From the NCBI GenBank assembly GCA_020631735.1, contig CM036201.1:74662353-74726352 (forward strand): DNA of 64,000 nucleotides, written 5' to 3'. The notes beneath the pieces are model-generated. The model saw nothing but the letters and a program-made list of their open reading frames with translations, was not told the DNA's origin and made no database searches. This document shows positions 56,933 through 64,000 of the stretch, in pieces (positions within the stretch are counted from its first letter, which is position 1; every line of letters begins with the position of its first letter). The position numbers and the translations under genes are program-made. The DNA comes from Saccharum officinarum (Eukaryota; Streptophyta; Magnoliopsida; Poales; Poaceae).

Positions 56933-56944
56933 GCCTTTTTATAG
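56933..56944 (-). promoter_or_regulatory. Element B promoter TATA box
   Basis: CTATAAAAAGGC on the minus strand inside the 5' LTR, about 310 bases before the LTR end, leaving room for R and U5. The only strong TATA box in the LTR. Confidence 0.75.
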
Positions 56945-57432
56945 GGCGAGAGGTGGCCAAGTCGAGGGGAGGCTTGAGGCGATGTTTCGTCGATTCCTGT
57001 TGAGTTGACTGTAGCGACGTGGCTTCGGGATGGCCGGCCATCCCTGGGTATCCTGACGCGGTACGGGACAAGAGGGTGAAATGACCCAGAGTGCCAGGCC
57101 ATACCGTCCTTCGAGCTAAGTCGAGCGTTGGGGCCGGGTCGAGGCTGGGTCGAGGTCGGATGGATAAGGCCGAATCCCCGGTATCGCGGGGGACGGACCT
57201 TGTCTTATCCTCCCTCGAGGGTGACTGATGGTGAATAGTGCGTGGTATGGTGGATACAGTGACGACTTTCACCTCCCATCACGGGATGGGCGGTAAAACA
57301 GTGAGACTTGACGTGGGTATTGTTCCCGCGTTGACCCATGCCGTAGCCATGTCAGTCGGTGGTAGTAGGTAACCGCATTGAATGCTATGGCTTTTGTCCC
57401 AGGTAGGTAAAGAAAGGGCGTCGAGGGGCCGG

Positions 57433-57662
57433 GGCGCGGTCGAGGCGCCCCGTCGAGCGGGCCTCGTACGAGTCGGAGCCGGAGCGCGGTCGAGGCGCCC
57501 CGTCGAGCGGGCCTCGTACGAGTCGGAGCCGGGGCGCGGTCGAGGCGCCCCGTCGAGCGGGCCTCGTACGAGTCGGAGCCGGGGCGCGGTCGAGGCACCC
57601 CGTCGAGCGGGCCTCGTACGAGTCGGAGCCGGGACGCGGTCGAGGCGCCCCGTCGAGCGGGC
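57433..57662. repeat. 50-bp tandem repeats in 5' LTR
   Basis: Same 4.6-copy array as at 45211-45440, with identical variants, so it existed before insertion. It lies upstream of the TATA box in U3. Confidence 0.95.
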
Positions 57663-57743
57663 TATCTTTTCTACTGGTTTCGGTTTTTGTTAGTGTTTTG
57701 GCGATAGCTGTGGTACCCCCGTACTGTTGGTACCGACACAAGC

Positions 57744-58670
57744 GGAGAAAATATCCTTAGCAAATCATATAGTAATGACACTTACGCTTCACTTTAAGTT
57801 ATATTAATTCTCACGATAATAAATTTTGCAAGTTGTTATCTTGAAAAAGGTTTAAACAATTTGATTGGAACATTATATCATATGAATATTAGTAATTTTA
57901 TTCCAAGGATTATTTTTTAATAAAATAATATTAATACAATATAATAAATTCAACACCTTAAGTACCATGGTGTATGGTGAAACAACTATTTATGACATTG
58001 TAAGAACTAAGAGGATAGCCTAGGACCTAGAATATTCTTGAATAAAATAAAAAATGAAAATTTTGAATAAGAGATACAATAACCATTGGAATTTCAAACT
58101 AACAGGTGATCAAAACATGAAAGTTAAAATATAGATTTTTATGATCACATAAAGTGATAAGAGTTTATATACTTTAAGTTTTTGTTTCAACTAGACACAT
58201 ATCATGCTAGAAAAAAAGATCAATCCTAGAAGTTATTACTCATGAAACCGCTAGAAACAAAAAGATAGATCCTAAAATTCTTACAAAAACCTAAAGCATT
58301 CAGATTGGTAGACTATAATCGCCATTACAAATAATAGTTGTTGTTTCTGAACAATTAATAACCTCAAAATTTTGGAAAAAGAATCAAGATTTAGGTTCAT
58401 GTCAATATAGACCGTAGCTAAAGACATCATAGTTTAAACAAATGTTTCAACTAAATGTATATTGGAGGAGATAAACATAGGTGCTTTGTAAAGAAAAAAA
58501 CTAATGTATATGGATGAAAAGTACCTAAAAATCAATAATTGATAGATTATCAAAACTGAATATAAACTATAGAGTACCTATTATATAGCTATTATTTTAG
58601 AACATTAGTGAAGAGAATTTTTTAAAAAAAATAAGTAATTTTTATTAGTTAGCGTCTCCTAAGATTCTAA
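57744..58670. other. AT-rich DNA preceding a Helitron end
   Basis: No coding sequence. Probably the same unit as 43740-44401, split by element B. It contains repeated AGAAAAAAAGAT-CC-TAGAA-type words (also near 42675), and may be the body of the Helitron ending at 58700. Confidence 0.4.
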
Positions 58671-58700
58671 CCCGTGCAAAAGCACGGATTGATGAACTAG
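58671..58700 (+). mobile_element. Helitron 3' terminus
   Basis: Hairpin CCGTGCAAAAGCACGG (58672-58687) followed by ATTGATGAA and CTAG (58697-58700), then T. This is the canonical Helitron 3' end. The 5' end was not found; it may lie left of element B. Confidence 0.7.
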
Positions 58701-58909
58701 TTTGGATAATCCAAAATATAATTGGACTCTAGATGCTTCTGATGCATATGGATGGGATCTATTGGGAATTTGGATGTCAATAATCATTTGATCCTACAAA
58801 ATCTAAAATCCATTGGACGTTAACTCAAAAAAGTTCAGTGACCAATGGATTTTTATGTGGAATTAACTACTTAAGAAGCAACCAAACTTTAATGTTTAGT
58901 TTAAAGTTT

Positions 58910-59460
58910 ATGATGTGAGACCCATCCATGTATGTAATCACACCGAGCTGTATAAAACAGCGAGCAATCGTACTGAGTTGTCTCTAATAAATTCTAGTTA
59001 ATTTCGCTAATAATTATAAAGTGTAAACGTGAGTTTTAATTTTAGGGTTTGACTTTCTATGTGGGGTCCATGCATACATATATTATATGTGCACATATAC
59101 ACATACAAAGTAGTGGGCAATTGTATTAACTAGCTAATCTCCAAAAATATTAAGTTGATATGGCTAAAATTTTAAGGTGTGAACATGAGACTTTTAATTA
59201 TAGAGTCTAGCTTTTAACGTGGAGTCTACTTTTGTATCTAACCACACTAATCTGTACAAAGCAACAGGCAATCGTACTAAATCATCTTGAATAAATTTTA
59301 GTCACATTCGCTAAAATTTTAAGGTGAGGAGTTAATGTTAGGGTCAGGCTTTTGACGTGGGGCCCAAGCACACGATCTGCATAAAATAGCTGACAATCAT
59401 ATCAAATCGTCTCTAATAAAATTTAATCAATTTCACAAAAAAAAAAAAAAGAAAGTGTGA
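58910..59460. repeat. Degenerate tandem repeats, about 150 bp
   Basis: Four divergent copies anchored by GCAATCGTAC-like words at about 58963, 59117, 59267 and 59391. Each has a TAATAAATT-TAGT-AATT segment and a GACGTGGGG-CC segment. An old satellite-like array or transposon interior. Confidence 0.5.
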
Positions 59461-60235
59461 GCTTGAGATGTGGACTTAAAAGCAATAGGATTAGATTGGA
59501 TTGCACATTAATCATTTTGTACGAGGATAGATTTACACGCCTGAAATGGGTTCGGTTCGACCGTCGTTCAATACGCTCCGCTCCTCAAACGTAACAATGG
59601 ATCGAAGCGGGTCGACCCTCAAACAAAGAGGTGCAATCAGGTTCTCGGCCCATCGACCCCGGAAATCCGGGAGCCGCGTGCCGACGATTTTCCACGTAGG
59701 AGCCGTGCGGGAATCGGTGGCGCGCGGGGAAACTCGTACGAAGCGAAGAAGTGCATGGGTGGGTACGGTAGTCATTTGTTTTTTTCTTTTCTTTTCTTTC
59801 TTTTCTCTTTTTCTTTTCTCTTTTTGTGCTTTATTTTTTATTTATATCTATTTTTTTGTTTTATGTGATTTTTATTATCCTTTTCGTTTTTAGTTTTTAC
59901 TTTCCTTTTATTTATTTTTGTTTTTTCTTTTCTTTTCTTTTCTTATTAATTTTTATTTCCTTTCTTCAATTTTTTTTATTTTTTTTTTGCTTATTTTTCA
60001 TTTAATGTGATTTTTATTATTCTTTCATTCTTTTATATTTTTCTATATTTATTATTTTTTATTTTAGTACAATTAATTATTATGTTTGTTTTATTTTATT
60101 TATTTTTATGTTTTATTCTTTTTTGTATTTCTTTCTTTTTCATTTGCTCTTTTATCTTTATGTTTATAGATTTTTTATTTTCTATATTTTGATTTTACAT
60201 TACTTAATCAGTTTTCATGTTTAATTTTTTATTTT
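59461..60235. other. GC-rich patch followed by pyrimidine-rich tract
   Basis: 59525-59760 is GC-rich with no recognisable gene. 59771-60235 is almost wholly T-rich (TTTTCTTTTCTTTTC-like), with hydrophobic frames that are compositional artefacts. Confidence 0.6.
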
Positions 60236-61033
60236 CTATATTTTCATGAGATGCTATGTTCTATAGTATAGATGTGATATTCTATGATGTTTTTTGCGAT
60301 GTTCACATGGTGTATCATGTCATGTTCTATTATATTTTTTGTGATGTTCATGTAGTATACATGTGATGTTCTATTTTTTTATGCTCACATGTTATACGAG
60401 TGATGTTCTATGATGTTTTTTTAATGTTCACGTGGTATACATGCGATGTTCTAAGATGCATTCTGTGATGTTCACGTAGTATACATATGATGTTCACATA
60501 GTATATAATGATGTTCTTTGATATACTCTTTCATATTCACGTAGTATTCATGTGATGTTCTATGATGTTTTTTTGTGATGTTCACATGATATATATGTGA
60601 TGTCCTATAATGTATATTTTGATATTCTATTTCATTTTTTTTACTTTCATGTTTCATTTTTTATTTTTCTTTCGTACATAAAATTTTATTAAATATATCC
60701 ACGTGGGATCTTCTTTTGAAGAGTTTATTGTAAGAAATACGATGATACAATCAGATTTTTAATTTGGACACTTGGTTTAGCAGTTATGACTTTTTTAATG
60801 TTCATGTAGTATACATGTGATGTTCTATTTTTCTGATGTTCACGTATTATACATGTGATGTTCTCTGATGAATTTTATGATGTTCTATGATAAATTTTGT
60901 GATGTTCACGTAGTACACATGTGATTAAATGTATCCACGTGAAATCTTGTTTTGAAGAGTTTATTGCAAGGAATACGATAATGCAATCGGATTTCAATTT
61001 GAACACTTGATCTAGCGGTTATGACTTTTTTTA
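60236..61033. repeat. GATGTTC-type minisatellite with duplicated flank
   Basis: Irregular units of roughly 40-50 bp with TGATGTTCACGTAGTATACATG and GTGATGTTCTATGATG. Two longer units end in a common 110-bp segment (60685-60800 and 60924-61033; shared TATCCACGTG, TTGAAGAGTTTATTG, GGTTATGACTTTTTT), about 240 bp apart. Confidence 0.75.
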
Positions 61034-61365
61034 CTTCAAAAAAACTTTGCACATATCACTACCGGAGCCGGCTGCTTTGCCGAGGGCCCCAGGCTCTCGG
61101 CAAAGCCTTATAGGCCCTCAGCAAAGCCTTTGCCGAGCGCAGCTCTCGGCAAAGCGCCATCGGCAAAAATCCGATCGGCAAAGGCTTCTTTGCCGAGAGC
61201 CGTTTTGCCGAGTGCCCAACGCTCGGCAAAGCGTGAAATAAAAAAATGCGAAAAAACATGAAAAAAAATTTAATTGGGGGAGGGGTCCACTAGCCAGCGC
61301 CCGCCCGTCTCCGTTGAAGTCGCAAGTCGCGGCATTTTTCGCGTAAAATTTGCGGCTACGCAGTC

Positions 61366-61440
61366 GGCAGGATTCGAACTCGTGACCACTCCCTCACGCG
61401 ATACCTCCTCTGTCACCTGCACTACACACTCACATGCGTC
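61366..61440 (-). other. tRNA-like segment inside the CACTA element
   Basis: On the minus strand GTGTAGTGCAGGTGACAG and, about 50 bases on, GAGTTCGAATCCTGCC resemble A and B boxes of a tRNA promoter. It cannot fold as a full tRNA by inspection; a SINE or tRNA-derived relic is likely. Confidence 0.35.
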
Positions 61441-61509
61441 TATATGCCGTTTCGGTTACTCAAATATTATACTAAACCAAGTGAAAATTGATTGTGTGAG
61501 GCCCTAAAC

Positions 61510-62056
61510 GAATTCAAATCAAAAGATTATCAACTACAAAGTTTCATAACTTTTTGAGCTCTATATTTTTCATATAGAAAGTTTTTCCGTCCGAGGTCTT
61601 TTGAAAAATTCAAATTTTAAAATTTTGAATTTCAAACATAGTTTTGCATGACAAGATTAATTCAAATGAAAAAGTGGTCAACTACAATGTTTCATAACTT
61701 TTTGAGATCTACAAACTTCATTTAGGAAGTTTGTCCATCCAAGGTCTTTTGAAAAATTCGAATTTTAAAATTTTAAATTTCAAACGTAATTTTGCATGAC
61801 AAGATGAATTCAAATGAAAAAGTGGTCAATTACAATGTTTCATAACTTTTCGAGATCTACAAACTTCATTTAGGAAGTTTTTCCATCCGAGGTCTTTTGA
61901 AAAAATCGAATTTTAAAATTTTGAATTTCAAACGTAGTTTTGCATGACAAGATGAATTCAAATTAAAAAGTGGTCAACTACAATGTTTCATAACCTTTCG
62001 AGATCTACAAACTTCATTTAGGAAGTTTTTCCATCCGAAATTATGGTGCTAACATT
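61510..62056. repeat. 148-bp tandem array inside CACTA
   Basis: About 3.7 copies; AATTCAAAT recurs at 61510, 61659, 61807 and 61955. Each unit includes AGTGGTCAACTACAATGTTT, CATAACTTTTTGAGATCTAC and TTTTCCATCCGAGGTCTTTT. A partial inverted copy follows at 62160-62240. Confidence 0.88.
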
Positions 62057-62126
62057 GTTCACAAATCTTTTATATCTCTCTTGTAGTTTCATGAAACTAC
62101 ATGAGAGATATATAGATTTTGTGAAC
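62057..62126. repeat. Long hairpin in CACTA centre
   Basis: GTTCACAAATCT-TTATATCTCTC-TTGTAGTTTCATGAAACTAC-ATGAGAGATATATAGATTTTGTGAAC: an imperfect palindrome of about 70 bp centred on GTAGTTTCATGAAACTAC. Together with inverted copies of GGCCCTAAACGAATTCAAAT on either side, the interior can fold back. Confidence 0.85.
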
Positions 62127-62764
62127 AGCATAATTATTACTTTGTCGAATGAAAAAATGACCAATATAAAGTTTGTAGATCATGAGAAGTTATGAAACTT
62201 TGTAGTTGAAAACTTTTTTATTTGAATTCGTTTAGGGCACCAAAACGTGGTTTGAAAATTTGCTTTGCCGAGTATTTTACTTTGGCACTCGGCAAAGAAG
62301 CATTTGCCGAGTGTTTTTTTTTTGCGCTCGGCAAAGAAACTTCTTTGCCAAGTGTTTTTTATTTGACACTCGGCAAAGCCTTCTTTGCCGAGTGTTTTTT
62401 ATATGGCTCTCGGCAAAGCCCTCCGGCGCTCGGCAAAGAAGCGGATTCCGGTAGTATATGCTGATGTTACCCCTTTTTTATTTCCTTGCATGCAGTGTGT
62501 GCTGGGTGTTTCGTGGGCCATAAAAGTGACGCAAGGTGGGCCACTGCAGCGTGCGGCTCCCTGCCCACGCGCATGCTGTGCCACCCTGCGAAAATTATTG
62601 CGCGCGCTCTGTCCGGCACGAGGGGTTATGGTGTGGGACTAGGCTGCGAGCGCGGACGGAAAATTGCGGGCGGGAAATCATCGGCGTGGGGCTATGATCC
62701 GGTCGCTCGGACTGTAGGACCCCCATCGACCCTGGGGTCGACCCGATCCTATCGGTGCTTTGTA

Positions 62765-63008
62765 GGGTGTGTTCACTTCGCGAAAAGTAGCTGAAAAGTT
62801 ACTGTAGCATATTTCGTTGTTATTTGACAAAATTTATCTAATTATGGACTAACTAGACTCAAAAGATTCGTCCCGACATTTACAGACAAACTATGTAATT
62901 AGTTATCTTTTTTACCTACGTTTAATGCTCCATGCATGCGTCGAAAGATTTGATGTGATGTGTGTAAGAGGAAATATTTTGGGTTGGGAGGGGGAAGTGA
63001 ACGCGGCC
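62765..63008. mobile_element. MITE (about 244 bp, GTGTTCACTTC ends)
   Basis: Ends GGGTGTGTTCACTTC and the inverse of GAAGTGAACGCGGCC. The interior reads ATGGACTAACTAGACTCAAA and AGATTCGTC, TTTAATGCTCCATGCATG, a widespread grass MITE consensus. Target duplication not resolved. Confidence 0.75.
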
Positions 63009-63018
63009 ATAGTTCCTG

Positions 63019-63391
63019 CTACCTCCCCATCTCAACCTCCGCCCGGCTATTCCAGCCTGCCTCTAGCCGCCGGTCGGCGTAGGGGTAGCGGTGGTCGGGA
63101 CGTGCACCCTGTGCTGAACAGCATCCAGTGCCGCCGGCAGCGCTTGACGGGCAGGTCGCCGAGCACGCGCTCGCGCGCCTCGGTCCGCTGTCTTGAGGAC
63201 CTTGGCGTTGTTCTCGAAGACGACCCGGCACAGGCCTTGGCCGGCGGGGTCCTGGCACCGCCTAGCCTCCGGCGACCGCGAGTCCAGCACCGTGATCCCG
63301 GCGACGTAGTTGCCCACGTACGCCCAGTTGCAGCGCACCCACCCGTGCTGGCCGCGCTCCACCAGCATCTGGGCGACGCGGCGCCCGGCCC
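63019..63391 (-). pseudogene. Unrecognised GC-rich gene fragment, cut by an LTR
   Basis: The minus frame reads RRVAQMLVERGQHGWVRCNW, AYVGNYVAGITVLDSRSPEA and VVFENNAKVLKTADR, which looks like real protein. Beyond about 63190 another frame (VLGDLPVKRCRRHWMLFSTGC) looks like its continuation, so a frameshift is likely. I cannot name the family. The upstream part is cut by the LTR starting at 63392. Confidence 0.4.
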
Positions 63392-64000
63392 TGTAACACC
63401 TCGGGTGTTATCTTGCCTCCTAATGCACTTGCTTCACATGAGTATAACCTTATTATAAGCATCTCATCTTGTTTGCCTAAGTTAAGTAAGTGAAACATGC
63501 TTGTGCCATTATGTTTCTTTGTCTTGTAATGCTATGATCATGTGTGCAAATGTAAGTTATTGCTTTGAATGTTTGTAAACATGTTAGGATTGCTTAACTA
63601 TGCATTTGGAGCATTTCTCATGTTAATAGCTTATGCTAACTTAGCTCCTTAAGTGTTGTTTTCCATGCTTTGTTAGTATAGTGTGCTAGCTGACCTCTCC
63701 GAATCTCCATCTTAGAGTTTGAATCAGTCTAAGTCAATTATATCAAAGTTGTAGTAAATTTTATAAGCTTCAACTTTGTCAATTGACCCATCTCATGATT
63801 CAGCTCTTAAGCCCGTCGAAACTGCAGTTTACTGCTGTTCTGGAATTCTGTTAGTTCCCAAAAACAGATTCTATTCCTTGATCTATATCTCGCAAACTAT
63901 GCTAATTCAAGCTTGACTCCTTAAAGCAAAGTTGTAGAGAATTTCCTGAGCTACAAGTTTGTCAATTGGCACTTTGGCTAATTCGGCCTAGTTCATGAGC
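63392..64000. mobile_element. Start of an LTR retrotransposon or solo LTR (runs off window)
   Basis: Begins TGTAACACCTCGGGTGTTA, with an internal short palindrome as in other grass long LTRs, and contains AAAGCAAAGTTGTAGAGAAT-type wording similar to the solo LTR at 8445-12679. The other end lies outside the window. Confidence 0.6.

Larger units (their letters stand above)
44402..57738 (-). mobile_element. Gypsy element B, Tat lineage, complete, RT-deleted
   Basis: A 13,337-bp element with identical-length LTRs (1115 bp) and a perfect 5-bp target duplication CAAGC (44397-44401 and 57739-57743). Minus-strand order: 5' LTR (right), PBS, gag, protease, [RT missing], RNase H, integrase, then an opposite-strand spliced gene, a 498-bp tandem array, PPT and 3' LTR (left). 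I count five substitutions between the LTRs (about 0.45%), implying insertion roughly 0.2 million years ago at the usual grass rate of 1.3e-8. Without RT it must rely on enzyme supplied by a relative. The antisense gene and tandem repeats mark the Tat lineage. Confidence 0.93.
56624..57738 (-). repeat. Element B 5' LTR (1115 bp)
   Basis: Partner of 44402-45516; five substitutions and no indels by eye. On the minus strand it reads TGTCGGTACC ... GAACACCGACA. Confidence 0.97.
61057..62456. mobile_element. Non-autonomous CACTA element (1400 bp)
   Basis: Starts CACTACCGGAGCCGGC and ends GGATTCCGGTAGTA, where the last base of the expected CACTACCGG inverse is changed to A. Flanked by TAT (61054-61056 and 62457-62459), the 3-bp target duplication expected of CACTA elements. 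Subterminal CTTTGCCGAG/CTCGGCAAAG motifs occur many times within about 180 bp of each end. No transposase. The interior holds a 148-bp tandem array and a hairpin. Confidence 0.88.

Noticed and set aside
59780..60210. Hydrophobic ORFs (Phe/Leu/Ile-rich) suggesting membrane proteins
   Set aside because: They come from a pyrimidine-rich tract; codons are almost all TTT, TTC, TTA and similar.

Overview
This is eukaryotic nuclear DNA from a grass (Poaceae), probably of the Andropogoneae (sorghum, Miscanthus, sugarcane, maize group). The basis is: intron-bearing wall-associated kinase (WAK) genes; Tat-lineage Ty3/gypsy retrotransposons; CACTA elements with subterminal CTTTGCCGAG repeats; a Stowaway MITE starting CTCTCTCCATCCCAAA and ending GAACGGAGGGAG; and Helitron ends with a hairpin followed by CTAG. 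The tribe is an inference; 'grass' is well supported. There is no sign of bacterial or organellar DNA. Most of the window is transposable-element sequence. I found no gene that is certainly intact.

Layout. 1-4 kb: LINE 3' end, unassigned low-copy DNA, a Helitron 3' end. 4.3-7.0 kb: solo LTR with target duplication ATGTG. 8.4-12.7 kb: second solo LTR with ACCCC. 13.3 kb: Stowaway MITE. 15.0-17.8 kb: decayed LINE ORF1 with a zinc knuckle, interrupted by a 538-bp hAT element (duplication GCCCCAAG). 19.7-20.2 kb: small inverted structure with PBS-like and PPT-like motifs. 21.0-21.6 kb: broken NLR LRR fragment. 22.7-23.4 kb: hAT element (duplication GTGGCGCG). 24.2-28.0 kb: WAK copy 1 (minus), four exons, broken in the kinase. 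28.6-29.6 kb: 3' flank of a third WAK copy, cut by an LTR fragment. 29.6-39.3 kb: LTR fragment C and old Tat-lineage gypsy element A. 39.3-39.9 kb: CACTA coding remnant. 40.5-42.5 kb: WAK copy 2 (minus), no exon 1, two stops in the ectodomain, open kinase exon. 44.4-57.7 kb: complete young gypsy element B (two 1115-bp LTRs, duplication CAAGC). 58.7 kb: Helitron 3' end. 58.9-61.0 kb: degenerate tandem repeats. 61.1-62.5 kb: non-autonomous CACTA. 62.8-63.4 kb: MITE and a gene fragment. 63.4 kb to end: the start of another LTR.

How parts relate. The biologically informative region is a decayed WAK receptor-kinase cluster, with one array interval filled by nested retrotransposons. One WAK copy is broken in the kinase and the other in the ectodomain. 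Element B is the most unusual object: near-identical LTRs, but the reverse-transcriptase domain has been cleanly removed in frame while RNase H and integrase stay open. It also carries an opposite-strand, intron-containing gene and a 498-bp tandem array. Elements A and B, although different in age and LTR length, share LTR termini, the primer-binding motif and an amber codon at the same protease/RT junction. Coordinates of splice sites and element ends were read by eye; no alignment or database search was run.
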